Assembly: GCF_001043955.1 (NCBI RefSeq)
Contig: NZ_LABZ01000201.1
Location: 1 to 48,119 of the forward strand
DNA: 48,119 nucleotides
Direction: 5' to 3'
Source of the DNA: Methylobacterium tarhaniae
GTDB lineage: Bacteria > Pseudomonadota > Alphaproteobacteria > Rhizobiales > Beijerinckiaceae
Positions 16,468-24,673 of the stretch are shown one piece after another (within the stretch, counting starts at the first letter, position 1; each line of letters begins with the position of its first letter). Made by a program: the position numbers and the translations under genes. The notes under the pieces were generated by a model that saw only the letters and a list, made by a program, of their open reading frames with translations, was not told where the DNA came from and made no database searches.

Positions 16468-17424
16468 ATGCCCAGCAAGACCGGGTCGCGCCCGGACGCG
16501 GAAGCCTCCCCGAATGCCGCCGAATCCGACGGCGCCGAGACCGGCGACGCGGAGGCGGACTTCCTGACGGTGCTCGGCCAGCGCGTCCGCACCATGCGCT
16601 CGGTGCGGGCGATGTCGCGCAAGGTCCTGTCGCAGACCTCCGGCCTGTCCGAGCGCTACATCGCCCAGCTCGAAGGCGGGCAGGGCAACGTCTCGATCAT
16701 CCTGCTGCGCCGGGTGGCCCTCGCCATGGGGGTGCGGCTCGAAGACCTGATCGCCACGGTCGAGAGCCCGCCGGACTGGCCGGTGGTGCGCGACCTCCTG
16801 GAGAAGGCCGGGGCGGAGCAGATCGCCGAGGCCAAGCGCATCCTCTCGGGCGCGGCGGCCCCCGGGGAGGGCCCGACGCAGCGCGTGGCGCTCATCGGCC
16901 TGCGCGGCGCCGGCAAGTCGACCCTCGGGCGCATCCTCGCCGAGCGGATGGGCTGGACCTTCGTCGAGCTCAACCGCGAGATCGAGCGCGAGAACGGCCT
17001 CTCGGTGGCGGAGATCTTCGCGATCTACGGCCAGGAGACCTATCGCCGCCTGGAGCAGGGGGCGCTGCGGCGCCTCGCCGAGCGGCCGGGCCCGATGGTG
17101 CTGGCGACCGGCGGCGGCATCGTCGCCGAGCCCGTCACCTTCGACCTGCTGCTCTCGTCGTTCTTCACCGTCTGGCTCAAGGCGCGGCCCGAGGAGCACA
17201 TCCACCGGGTGCGCGAGCAGGCCGCCAAGGGCCTCGCCCAGGCCCGGATGCCCGACAGCGACAACGCCCTGCGGGAGATCCGGGCGGTGCTGATGAGCCG
17301 CGAGCCGCTCTATGCCCGCGCTCGCGCGGTGATCGACACCGCCGACCACACCGTGGCCGAAACCGCCGCCGAGCTGACCGGCCTGGTCGAGGGCTATCTC
17401 GGGGCCGCGCGGCGCGGGGCCTGA
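16468..17424 (+). CDS. BoxR-like regulator: HTH domain fused to shikimate kinase-like domain
   Basis: A 318-residue fusion. Residues 31-97 are an XRE-type HTH (LGQRVRTMRSVRAMSRKVLS, then SGLSERYIAQLEGGQGNVS). Residues 138-310 are a shikimate kinase-like domain with P-loop GLRGAGKS (144-151) and ATGGGIV. In place of the kinase's acidic substrate motif (DxDxEIE in the usual enzyme) it has ELNREIE, so a shikimate-phosphorylating role is doubtful. This architecture is that of BoxR, which controls aerobic benzoyl-CoA genes by binding benzoyl-CoA in the kinase-like domain. The ATG at 16468 has GGTGAGG upstream. It follows pcaF. Ligand and targets here are inferred. Confidence 0.88.
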   Translation: MPSKTGSRPDAEASPNAAESDGAETGDAEADFLTVLGQRVRTMRSVRAMSRKVLSQTSGLSERYIAQLEGGQGNVSIILLRRVALAMGVRLEDLIATVESPPDWPVVRDLLEKAGAEQIAEAKRILSGAAAPGEGPTQRVALIGLRGAGKSTLGRILAERMGWTFVELNREIERENGLSVAEIFAIYGQETYRRLEQGALRRLAERPGPMVLATGGGIVAEPVTFDLLLSSFFTVWLKARPEEHIHRVREQAAKGLAQARMPDSDNALREIRAVLMSREPLYARARAVIDTADHTVAETAAELTGLVEGYLGAARRGA

Positions 17425-17425
17425 G

Positions 17426-17450
17426 GCCCGGGCGCCACAGGGGGCCGGGC
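17426..17450 (+). terminator. Weak hairpin after the BoxR-like gene
   Basis: GCCCGG / CCGGGC 6-bp arms with a 13-nt loop just after the stop codon. Confidence 0.3.
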
Positions 17451-17559
17451 TCGCGCGAGAATCTCCGGCGCGGCCGAGGACCGCACGCATTCTGGCCGCA
17501 AATGAGTCGGCAGGCTCATCGGGTCATCATCTGGAAACACGTGGGAGCCGAGGAGCACG

Positions 17560-18603
17560 ATGGAGAGTTCGAACCGGGCCGAGAGCTACGACGCGGCGCC
17601 AGGCAGCGCGACGGGACGGGTGGTCGAGGCGGCGCATTTCTCCGCCATCCGCAGCGTCCGCACCGAGGCCGAGGCGCTCCTGACCCTCGCCCGTGCCCTC
17701 GACCAGGAGCTGAAGGCCGGGTTCGGCGCCGCCGTCGCGGCGATCCACGACATCCCGGGCCGGGTGATCGTGTCGGGCATCGGCAAGAGCGGCCATATCG
17801 GGCGCAAGATCGCCTCGACGCTCGCCTCCACCGGAACGCCGGCCGCCTTCATCCACCCGAGCGAGGCCAGCCACGGCGACCTCGGGATGATCACCCAGCA
17901 GGACATCGTCATCGCCCTGTCGTGGTCGGGCGAGACGACGGAACTCGGCGACCTCATCAGCTTCTCCAAGCGCTTCGCCGTGACGCTGATCGGCATGACC
18001 TCGAAACCGGGCAGCACGCTCGGCCAGGCCGCGGACATCCTGCTGCCGCTGCCCCTGGTGAAGGAGGCCTGCCCGCACAACCTCGCGCCGACCTCGTCGA
18101 GCGTGATCCAGCTCGCGCTCGGCGACGCGCTCGCGGTGGCCCTGCTGGAGCGCCGCGGCTTCTCGGCCAGCGACTTCAAGGTCTTCCATCCGGGCGGCAA
18201 GCTGGCGGCCCGGCTCAAGACCGTGGCCCAGTTGATGCACTCCGGCGAGGAGATGCCGCTGGTGCCCCGCGGCATCCGGGTCTCGGAGGCCTTGATCGCC
18301 GTGATGGGCAAGCGCTTCGGCTGCGCCGGCGTCGTCGACGATGACGGCCAGCTCGTCGGGATGATCACCGACGGCGACGTGCGCCGCCACATGAGCACCG
18401 GCGCCGCCCACAGCGACCTCCTCGCCCGCCGGGTCGAGGAGATCATGACGCCGTCGCCGATCACCACCACCCCCAGCACCTTCGCCAGCGCCGTCGTGGA
18501 GCTGATGAACCGCAGCCGGATCACCGCCCTGTTCGCGGTGGAGAGCGGGCGCCCGATCGGCATCCTGCACATCCACGACATCCTGCGGGCGGGGGTGGTG
18601 TGA
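17560..18603 (+). CDS. kdsD: D-arabinose-5-phosphate isomerase (KdsD/KpsF/GutQ family)
   Basis: A 347-residue enzyme interconverting D-ribulose 5-phosphate and D-arabinose 5-phosphate, the first step toward Kdo for lipopolysaccharide. Domains: SIS (about 60-195) with SGIGKSGHIGRKIASTLAS, HPSEASHGDLGMI and LSWSGET; then two CBS domains (about 225-345) with ITDGDVRRHM and GILHIHDILRAG. The ATG follows GAGGAGCACG. The 25-residue N-terminal extension is low-complexity. It is a single-gene unit followed by a 9-bp hairpin shared with the convergent NTF2-like gene. Confidence 0.93.
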   Translation: MESSNRAESYDAAPGSATGRVVEAAHFSAIRSVRTEAEALLTLARALDQELKAGFGAAVAAIHDIPGRVIVSGIGKSGHIGRKIASTLASTGTPAAFIHPSEASHGDLGMITQQDIVIALSWSGETTELGDLISFSKRFAVTLIGMTSKPGSTLGQAADILLPLPLVKEACPHNLAPTSSSVIQLALGDALAVALLERRGFSASDFKVFHPGGKLAARLKTVAQLMHSGEEMPLVPRGIRVSEALIAVMGKRFGCAGVVDDDGQLVGMITDGDVRRHMSTGAAHSDLLARRVEEIMTPSPITTTPSTFASAVVELMNRSRITALFAVESGRPIGILHIHDILRAGVV

Positions 18604-18621
18604 GGGCGGCTCGCCTGCCGT

Positions 18622-18646
18622 CTGCCCGGGATTACCGCCCGGGCAG
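18622..18646. terminator. Bidirectional hairpin between convergent kdsD and NTF2-like genes
   Basis: Perfect 9-bp inverted repeat CTGCCCGGG / CCCGGGCAG with a 7-nt loop. The TAA of the minus-strand gene lies in the loop, so the hairpin overlaps the last codons. Confidence 0.55.
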
Positions 18647-19048
18647 GCTTGAGAGCGCCCGCATGCCGACCCAGCCCCAATATACCTGGTGATGGGCGAT
18701 GAGCCCACCCGAGACGTCGATCATCTCCATGAGGTCGATCTGGTCGCCGTCGGGCGTTTCGCGCGGGTATTCCCAGGCCAGCTGGTGTCCCCGCGTGAAG
18801 ACGACGCCGGTGCGGTACCAGCGGCCAAGTCCGTTCTGCGGTGACTGGAACCCGCGCGCGAAGAAGTCTCGAATCGCAGGCTTGCCCGTCAGCACCCCGG
18901 CACAGCCCTCCGGCTGGGACGCCCAGACCAGCGGGCTCTCGAAGACGGCGTCGTCGGCGTAGAGCGCCATCAACCCGTCGATATCGCGACGCACGACCGT
19001 GTCGTGCCACTGCTCGTGGATATGGCGGAAGGCGGCGTCCAGGCTCAT
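18632..19048 (-). CDS. NTF2-like (SnoaL-fold) protein
   Basis: A 138-residue alpha+beta barrel protein: helix FRHIHEQWHDTVVRRDIDGL, strand MALYADDAVFESPLV, then GKPAIRDFFARGF and C-terminal strands with HHQVYWGWVGM. This is the NTF2/SnoaL fold of polyketide cyclases and ketosteroid isomerases, with no specific activity assignable. The ATG at 19048 has GAGGAT upstream. It is followed by the kdsD hairpin. The next upstream gene on the strand (FMN reductase) is 86 bp away, and cotranscription is possible. Confidence 0.85.
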   Translation of the reverse strand: MSLDAAFRHIHEQWHDTVVRRDIDGLMALYADDAVFESPLVWASQPEGCAGVLTGKPAIRDFFARGFQSPQNGLGRWYRTGVVFTRGHQLAWEYPRETPDGDQIDLMEMIDVSGGLIAHHQVYWGWVGMRALSSLPGR

Positions 19049-19134
19049 GGTCGATCCTCGCCGGCGCGATCGGTGGCCGGTGCCGGATACTACCCATGCG
19101 CCCCCCGCGCATGGTTCGGCGCCGACCGAACCGT

Positions 19135-19713
19135 TCAGTACGGCACGCCGCTCCCTCTCTTCTCCCGCAGCGCCTCGGCGTACCAGACCAGCTCGTCGAG
19201 GAACCGTCCCGTCGGGCGCTCCAACCACGGCTGGAGCGGCCGCCCGTCCTCGTCCAGGGCCTTCTGCACCTCCGGGATCGGCAGCAGCGACGGGATGCTC
19301 GGGGTGCCGAGTTCGCCCAGCATGGCGCGCAGCTGCATCGCCGCCCGCACGCCGCCGTAGCGGCCGGCCGAGTAGCAGACGATGGCCGAGGGCCGCCAGA
19401 AATACTCCTCCAGGAAATAGTCGAGGGTGTTCGACAGGGCCGGCGGGATGCTGTGGTTGTACTCCGCCGAGACCACCACGAGCCCGTCGGCGCGGCGGTA
19501 GAGGGCGGCGAGCCGCTCCAGGGCCTCGGGCGCCTCGCCCTTCGGGTATTCCTTGTACATCCGCGTCAGCAGCGGCAGGCCGAGTTCCGCCGGATCGACC
19601 AGCGGCGCCTCGTGGCCGCGGGATTCGAGGGCCTCGACCAGGTAGCGGGCGGCGCGCAGGCCGTTGCGCCCCTGGCGCACCGAGCCGAGGATGACCGGGA
19701 ACACGAGCGACAT
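19135..19713 (-). CDS. NADPH-dependent FMN reductase family oxidoreductase
   Basis: A 192-residue flavodoxin-fold protein with LGSVRQGRNGLRAARYL (phosphate loop for FMN, residues 9-25), VVVSAEYNHSIPPALSNTLD (79-98) and SAGRYGGVRAA, the hallmarks of the NAD(P)H-dependent FMN/quinone/azo reductases (ChrR/YieF-like). It probably reduces quinones, chromate or azo compounds using bound FMN; the substrate is not evident. The start ATG is followed by MSLVFPVILGS, and a purine-rich stretch lies upstream. Minus strand, between the NTF2-like gene and the chemoreceptor. Confidence 0.9.
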   Translation of the reverse strand: MSLVFPVILGSVRQGRNGLRAARYLVEALESRGHEAPLVDPAELGLPLLTRMYKEYPKGEAPEALERLAALYRRADGLVVVSAEYNHSIPPALSNTLDYFLEEYFWRPSAIVCYSAGRYGGVRAAMQLRAMLGELGTPSIPSLLPIPEVQKALDEDGRPLQPWLERPTGRFLDELVWYAEALREKRGSGVPY

Positions 19714-19758
19714 GGCAGACTCCGGAACGAGGACCGCCCGGAGATCCTAACCCAGCCT

Positions 19759-19779
19759 GCCGGGCTGCGAAGCCCCGGC
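19759..19779 (-). terminator. Hairpin after the chemoreceptor gene
   Basis: GCCGGG-CT / AG-CCCCGGC arms (8 pairs plus one bulged C) with a GCGA loop, a few bases after the chemoreceptor stop on the minus strand. Confidence 0.4.
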
Positions 19780-19784
19780 GCTCC

Positions 19785-21245
19785 TCAGCCCGCCCGCACC
19801 GAGGTGACGTAGTCGCGGACCTCGCCCTCGAGATGCCCGGCCTGGCGCGACAAGGCGGAGGCCGAGGCCAGCATCCGTTCGGCGGCGTGGCCGGTCTCGC
19901 CCGCGATGACGGCGACGGCACCGATCGTCTCGCGCACCGCGCCGGTTCCGGCCGCGGCCTCGCCGACATTGCGGATGATCGCCTGCGTCGCCGCCCCCTG
20001 CTGCTCCACCGCCGCGGCGATCGTCCCCGTCACGGTGCTGATCTCGCGGATGCGCCCGTCGATCGTCCCGATGGCGCCGACAGCCTGCTCGGTCGAGCGC
20101 TGGATCCGCCCGATCTGCCCGGTGATCTCCTCGGTGGCCTTGGCGGTCTGGCCGGCCAGCTCCTTGACCTCCGCGGCGACCACCGCGAAGCCGCGGCCGG
20201 CCGCACCCGCGCGGGCGGCCTCGATGGTGGCATTGAGCGCCAGCAGGTTGGTCTGGCTGGCGATCGACGAGATCAGCCCGACCACGTCGCCGATCCGCGT
20301 CGCGGCCTCGCTGAGGTCGCGAACCAGCTCGGCGGTGCGGGCGGCCTCGCCCACTGCCGCCTCGGCGCGCTCGGCCGACGCGTCGACCTGCCGGCCGATC
20401 TCGGCCACCGAGGCGCCGAGATCCGTCACCGCGCGGGCGACGAAGTCGACCGCCTCGGCCGCGCTCGTGGCGGCGCCCGCCACCGCGTTCGCCTTGTCGG
20501 CGTTGCGGGCGGCCGCCGCCGAGAGGGAATCGGCGGAGGCCTGGAGGTCGCCCGCCGCCCGCGAGACCTCGCCGACGATGCCGCCGACCGCGACCTCGAA
20601 CCCGTCGGCGAGCTGGCGCGTCGCAGCCCGGCGGGCCCGCTCGGCCTCACCCTCGGCGCTGCTCCGCTCGGTCTCGAGCCGGCGCAGGCGCTCGATCTGG
20701 GCTGCGGCCGCCTCGGCGCTGTCGAGGGCCGAGCAGGCGAGCGCGACGCGGTGCGCGACCCACATCAGAACACCCGTCTCGATCAGCACGATCGCCGCAT
20801 GGAGCAGCACCCGGGCGATGTCGCCGGTGGCGCTGCCCGGGAAGACCAGGGCCGGCACGGTCAGGCTGAGGACGAGGTGGTGGAGCGCCGTCGCGCCCGC
20901 CGCCGCCAGCAGCACCCGCCAGTCGCACCAGCCGACCAGAACCGCCAGGCAGGCGAAGAAGTACATATGGGTGTCGGCCTGCCAGGGATGGCCATCGAGG
21001 GCGGCGAGCAGCAGGGCCGGCATGCCGATCAGGGCGACGCCGCTGGTCAGCCGGGTCGGCAGGCCGATCGGGTCGCGCCACCACAGAAGCGTAGCGGCCA
21101 GGGCGAGCAGGCAGGCGCCGACGAGGGAGCCGGGTTCGAGCCCGCCGACCAGGATTTGCGTGACGGCCAGCACCGGCAGATGCAGCCAGAGGAGCGTCAC
21201 CAGGACGCGCGCGAAGGCGCGCCGGAGCGTGTCGATGTTCGTCAT
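19785..21245 (-). CDS. Methyl-accepting chemotaxis protein with six-TM sensor region
   Basis: A 486-residue receptor. Residues 1-165 hold about six membrane helices with almost no periplasmic domain, including WRVLLAAAGATALHHLVLSL. A helical linker follows without a recognisable HAMP, then the cytoplasmic signalling domain with the hairpin tip SIASQTNLLALNATIEAARA and GRGFAVVAAEVKELAGQTAK. The absence of a ligand-binding domain suggests sensing within the membrane, such as energy state or hydrophobic or gaseous cues. The ATG at 21245 lacks a Shine-Dalgarno but overlaps the upstream stop by 4 bp, so it is translationally coupled. No che genes are nearby. Confidence 0.93.
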   Translation of the reverse strand: MTNIDTLRRAFARVLVTLLWLHLPVLAVTQILVGGLEPGSLVGACLLALAATLLWWRDPIGLPTRLTSGVALIGMPALLLAALDGHPWQADTHMYFFACLAVLVGWCDWRVLLAAAGATALHHLVLSLTVPALVFPGSATGDIARVLLHAAIVLIETGVLMWVAHRVALACSALDSAEAAAAQIERLRRLETERSSAEGEAERARRAATRQLADGFEVAVGGIVGEVSRAAGDLQASADSLSAAAARNADKANAVAGAATSAAEAVDFVARAVTDLGASVAEIGRQVDASAERAEAAVGEAARTAELVRDLSEAATRIGDVVGLISSIASQTNLLALNATIEAARAGAAGRGFAVVAAEVKELAGQTAKATEEITGQIGRIQRSTEQAVGAIGTIDGRIREISTVTGTIAAAVEQQGAATQAIIRNVGEAAAGTGAVRETIGAVAVIAGETGHAAERMLASASALSRQAGHLEGEVRDYVTSVRAG

Positions 21246-21586
21246 CGCGAGGGCAGGTCCGTCGGGGGCGGCGAGAAGGAAGGCGCGCAGGAGCCGGCCA
21301 GTGCCGGATGCACGACGAGCCAGGCCCCGGCGGCGTAGAGGCGGCGGGCGAAGCCCGGCTCGTCCGAGGCGGCGATCAACAGGGAGTCGAAGCGGCCGGC
21401 CCGCAGGAGGACGCCCCCGGCGGCCGCGACGATGCGGGCGGTTCCCGCCGCTCCGGACCCGGGGGGCCCGAGCACGGCGACGGGGCCGGAGCGGGGGGTG
21501 AGCGCGGCGAGGACGGGGACCAGCAGCGCCAGGCCTAGGATGCCGGCGGCGGTCAGGGGCGAGAGCGGCCGTCGGTCGGGGCGCAT
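21242..21586 (-). CDS. Small one-TM hypothetical protein coupled to the chemoreceptor
   Basis: A 114-residue protein with one N-terminal helix (about 11-28, LTAAGILGLALLVPVLAAL) that could be a signal anchor. An exported region follows with two Ala/Gly-rich strands (GPVAVLGPPGSGAAGTARIV, GGVLLRAGRFDSLLIAAS) and RRLYAAGAWLVVHPALAGSC. I do not recognise the family. Its stop overlaps the chemoreceptor start by 4 bp and it supplies the only upstream translation for that gene, which suggests a functional pair. The ATG at 21586 has GAGAGAG at a long spacing. Confidence 0.65.
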   Translation of the reverse strand: MRPDRRPLSPLTAAGILGLALLVPVLAALTPRSGPVAVLGPPGSGAAGTARIVAAAGGVLLRAGRFDSLLIAASDEPGFARRLYAAGAWLVVHPALAGSCAPSFSPPPTDLPSR

Positions 21587-21651
21587 ATCGGTTCATCTGC
21601 TCTCTCGGGAAGCGGATAACGGGTACGGCCGACAACCTGACGAACGGTAAA

Positions 21652-21678
21652 GCCGGGCGCGGGAAGATCGCGCCCGGC
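21652..21678 (-). terminator. Terminator of the GST-dctQM unit
   Basis: Perfect 10-bp inverted repeat GCCGGGCGCG / CGCGCCCGGC with a 7-nt loop, beginning 9 bp after the DctM stop and followed by TTTACCG on the minus strand. Confidence 0.75.
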
Positions 21679-21687
21679 GGATCCTTC

Positions 21688-23013
21688 TCACATCATCCCG
21701 AGCATCCGCGGCAGCCAGAGCGAGATCGCCGGGACGTAGGTGACGACGACCAGGAAGATCAGCATGGTCAGCAGCCAGGGCCAGACCGCGATGGTCAGCT
21801 CGGTGATGCCCATGCGGGTGATGCCCGACGCCACGTAGAGGTTGAGGCCGACCGGCGGGTGGCACATCCCCACCTCCATGTTGACCACGATCAGGATGCC
21901 GAAATGCACCGGATCGATGCCGAGCTTGGCGGCGATCGGGAACAGGATCGGCGCCATGATCAGCACGATGGAGGAGGGCTCCATCACGTTGCCGGCGATG
22001 AGCAGCAGGAGGTTGACGATCAGCAGGAACACCACCCAGTTCAGGCCGGCCCCGGTGATCCAGCTCGCCATCGCCTGCGGGATCTGCTCGCTCGTCATCA
22101 GGAACGAGAACAGCACCGCGTTGGTGATGATGTAGAGCAGCATCGCGCTCATGTTGGCCGAGTCGAGCAGCACCCGGGGCACGTCGCGCCAGGTGAGATC
22201 CCGATAGACGAACAGCGCGATCACGAAGGCGTAGACGGCGCTGACGGCGGCGGCCTCGGTCGGCGTGAAGGCGCCGCTATAGATGCCCCCCAGCACCAGC
22301 ACGATCAGCAGGAGGCCCCAGACCGACTTGCGGAACGCCACCCAGCGCTCGTGCCAGCTGGCCTTGGGCATCCGCGGATAGCCGAACTTTCGCGCCCGGT
22401 ACCAGGTGGTGAGGCCGAGAAGCGCGGCCAGCATCAGGCCCGGGATGACGCCGGCGACGAACAGGGTCGAGATCGAGGCCGAGGAGACGCGCTGCCCGTC
22501 CGGCCCGGTCACCACCGCGCCGCTCGTCGCCACCGAGTACATCACCATCACGATCGAGGGCGGGATCAGGATGCCGAGCGCGCCGGAGGTGGTGATGACC
22601 CCGGCACCGAAGCGCTTGGGGAATCCCTGCGCCACCATGGCGGGCAGGATGATCGAGCCGATCGCCACCACGGTGGCCGGGCTCGAGCCCGAGATGGCGG
22701 CGAACAGCGCGCAGGCCATCACGCCGGCGAGCCCCAAGCCCCCGTGCCAGTGGCCGACCATCGACGTGGCGAAGTTGATCATCCGCCGGGCGACGCCGCC
22801 ATGGGTGAGGAAGTTGCCCGACAGGATGAAGAACGGGATCGCCATGATCTCGAAGTTCTCGATCCCGGTGAACAGCTTGAGCGCCACCGCCTCGATCGGC
22901 ACGGTGGTCATGGTGAACAGGAAGGTGAGGACCGAGAGGCCGAGCGCGATCGAGATCGGCATCCCGGTGAGCATCAGGGCGATGAGCAGCCCGAAGATGA
23001 TGGCGGCGTTCAT
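21688..23013 (-). CDS. TRAP transporter large permease (DctM)
   Basis: A 441-residue membrane protein of the TRAP large-subunit (DctM/SiaM) family with about 11-12 helices. Motifs: LMLTGMPISIALGLS, AIPFFILSGNFLTHGG, GSSPATVVAIGSIILPAMVA, GALGILIPPSIVMVMY and PTEAAAVSAVYAF. It moves carboxylates or related acids with sodium, using a periplasmic binding protein. The ATG overlaps the DctQ stop by 4 bp. No DctP binding protein is encoded in the window, so substrate is unknown. Confidence 0.95.
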   Translation of the reverse strand: MNAAIIFGLLIALMLTGMPISIALGLSVLTFLFTMTTVPIEAVALKLFTGIENFEIMAIPFFILSGNFLTHGGVARRMINFATSMVGHWHGGLGLAGVMACALFAAISGSSPATVVAIGSIILPAMVAQGFPKRFGAGVITTSGALGILIPPSIVMVMYSVATSGAVVTGPDGQRVSSASISTLFVAGVIPGLMLAALLGLTTWYRARKFGYPRMPKASWHERWVAFRKSVWGLLLIVLVLGGIYSGAFTPTEAAAVSAVYAFVIALFVYRDLTWRDVPRVLLDSANMSAMLLYIITNAVLFSFLMTSEQIPQAMASWITGAGLNWVVFLLIVNLLLLIAGNVMEPSSIVLIMAPILFPIAAKLGIDPVHFGILIVVNMEVGMCHPPVGLNLYVASGITRMGITELTIAVWPWLLTMLIFLVVVTYVPAISLWLPRMLGMM

Positions 23014-23621
23014 CGCGCAGATCCTCCGGTGCGGGACTCGTTGGCCAGTTCCTGCCCAAGGTCTTCGGCGGCGTGCGGGCTCTCGACCACGCCCTCGACA
23101 TGGCCGGGATCGTGGTGGGGCAGTTCCCCGGTGCGCCAGAAGCTCCAGGCCACCTGCAGGAAGCGGAAGCACATCAGGTAGGAGCCGAGCGGGATCGCCA
23201 GGTAGACGAGCCAGCTCGGGATCTCGAGGTCGGGCGTGGTCTGGTCGGTGTCGACGAGGCCGTAGACGAAGCGTGCGCCCATCGTGCCGACGATGACCGT
23301 GAACAGGGCGCCGCAGAGCAGGCCGAACAGCACGACCCGGCTGCGCCAGGCGGGGGGAAGCTGGTTCACCGCCACGTCGACGCCGACATGGATGCCGGTG
23401 CGCACGCCGTAGGCCGCGCCGAACTTCGCCATCCAGACGAACATGTAGATGCACAGCTCCTGGGCCCAGGAGAGGTGGATCGCGGTCGTGACCGGGTAGA
23501 GCAGGTCGATGCCCGACGCGTAGCGGTGGACGACGGCGACGAAGATCAGGAGCGTCGCGCCCGCCATCAGGCTCGCGATCAGGATCTCCTCGAGGCGGTC
23601 GAGGATGCGCAAGGGGTGCAT
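23010..23621 (-). CDS. TRAP transporter small permease (DctQ)
   Basis: A 203-residue membrane protein with four helices and the family motif SWAQELCIYMFVWMAKFGAA near residues 50-69, followed by YGVRTGIHVGVDVAVNQLP. It pairs with DctM, the 4-bp overlap suggesting coupled synthesis. The C-terminal 30 residues are hydrophilic and acidic (HHDPGHVEGVVESPHAAEDL), longer than in most DctQ proteins. The ATG at 23621 follows TGGGAGATCCC. A GST gene lies 31 bp upstream on the same strand. Confidence 0.93.
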   Translation of the reverse strand: MHPLRILDRLEEILIASLMAGATLLIFVAVVHRYASGIDLLYPVTTAIHLSWAQELCIYMFVWMAKFGAAYGVRTGIHVGVDVAVNQLPPAWRSRVVLFGLLCGALFTVIVGTMGARFVYGLVDTDQTTPDLEIPSWLVYLAIPLGSYLMCFRFLQVAWSFWRTGELPHHDPGHVEGVVESPHAAEDLGQELANESRTGGSAR

Positions 23622-23652
23622 GGGATCTCCCAGGGGCGGGCGGCGAGGCGCG

Positions 23653-24474
23653 TCAGGGCGTGTCGGCGTCGGGCCGAAGGTCGGCGTCGGGCAAGGCGTC
23701 CGGCCAGGCGAAGCGGATGTTGCGGTCGCGCAGGCCCGCGAGCACGACCTCGACGCCGCCCGACTTGACCATCCATTCGAGGCGATGGTCGCGGTATTCG
23801 CGCCGGCGCCCGCCGGTGGTGTAGAGGTCGGCGGCCTCGGCCATCCGGGCCGCCGCCGCGTCGAATTCACGGAACGTCTCCGCCACGGAGGGCCGCTCGC
23901 GCATCCTCGCGTGCCAGCGCGCAAGGGGGCTGCCTCCCGGCGGGCCGAGCCCGTAATGGACCGAGCGGTTGACCATCGGGGCGACCGCCGCATCCGCCCA
24001 GCCGAAGGACGCGCCCCCGAACCACTCCGCCGCCCCGAGACGCCCCGTCAGCCAGTCCTGCAGGATCTTCGTCTGCGCCGCGGCTTGCGCCCGCAGGTGG
24101 TCGGCGAGACTCCCGGTGGCCCGGCGGAACCACAGGATCTCGCCGAAGCCCCAGTTCACCGCCTCGTACTGGGTGTCGCAGACCTCCTCGGTCATGCGGG
24201 CCTGGGCGCGGGCGGCCGGGTCCCGCGGCAGCAGCGGCGGCTCGGGCCAGCGTTCCTCGATGTATTCGAGGATCACGGTCGATTCGAAGATGCTCACGCC
24301 GCCATCGACCAGCACCGGCACCTCGGTGCGCGGATTGGCAGCTGCGAAGGCGCCGTCGCTCCGGCCGGTACCGAAGGTCTCCGGCAACTCGGCGGTGAAG
24401 GCGATGCCCTTCTCGCGCAGGGCGATCTTGACCTTCTGCGCATAGGACGAGAGCGGGTGCTCGTAGAGCAGCAT
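23653..24474 (-). CDS. Glutathione S-transferase family protein with C-terminal extension
   Basis: A 273-residue protein with thioredoxin-like N-terminal domain (MLLYEHPLSSYAQKVKIALR; EVPVLVDGGVSIFESTVILE with the cis-Pro and Glu-Ser glutathione contacts) and the helical C-terminal domain with FGWADAAVAPMV. The tail after about residue 215 adds some 55 residues (RDHRLEWMVKSGGVEVVLAG...) beyond the normal GST length. A catalytic Ser near position 9-10 is plausible. It is first in an apparent GST-dctQ-dctM unit. The reaction is not known; conjugation or glutathione-dependent isomerisation is typical. Confidence 0.9.
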   Translation of the reverse strand: MLLYEHPLSSYAQKVKIALREKGIAFTAELPETFGTGRSDGAFAAANPRTEVPVLVDGGVSIFESTVILEYIEERWPEPPLLPRDPAARAQARMTEEVCDTQYEAVNWGFGEILWFRRATGSLADHLRAQAAAQTKILQDWLTGRLGAAEWFGGASFGWADAAVAPMVNRSVHYGLGPPGGSPLARWHARMRERPSVAETFREFDAAAARMAEAADLYTTGGRRREYRDHRLEWMVKSGGVEVVLAGLRDRNIRFAWPDALPDADLRPDADTP

Positions 24475-24605
24475 GGCGATGGCCCCCCCGGAACCGTCTT
24501 GTTTGCCGCATCCTTGCACGCGCCGACGCGTCACGGGAACCCGACGATGGTTGGTGGAGGCTCGCCGCGGCGCATCCTCCCCCGCCTCACGACAGGGCTG
24601 GCTGG

Positions 24606-24629
24606 CGCTATGCGCGGCGGCATATGACG
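24606..24629. promoter_or_regulatory. ModE-like box upstream of modA
   Basis: CGCTATGC-N8-ATATGACG resembles the ModE pattern CGTTATAT-N8-ATATAACG with the same 8-bp spacing (5 of 8 in the left arm, 7 of 8 in the right). It ends about 45 bp before the modA ATG. Confidence 0.4.
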
Positions 24630-24673
24630 CGACGGCCTGACCTGCCGGCTGCAACGAGCGAAGGACACCCGCC

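Noticed and set aside
19785..21635. Chemoreceptor with 130 extra N-terminal residues
   Set aside because: The extension is an out-of-frame reading of the small one-TM gene. The coupled ATG at 21245 starts a proper membrane helix.
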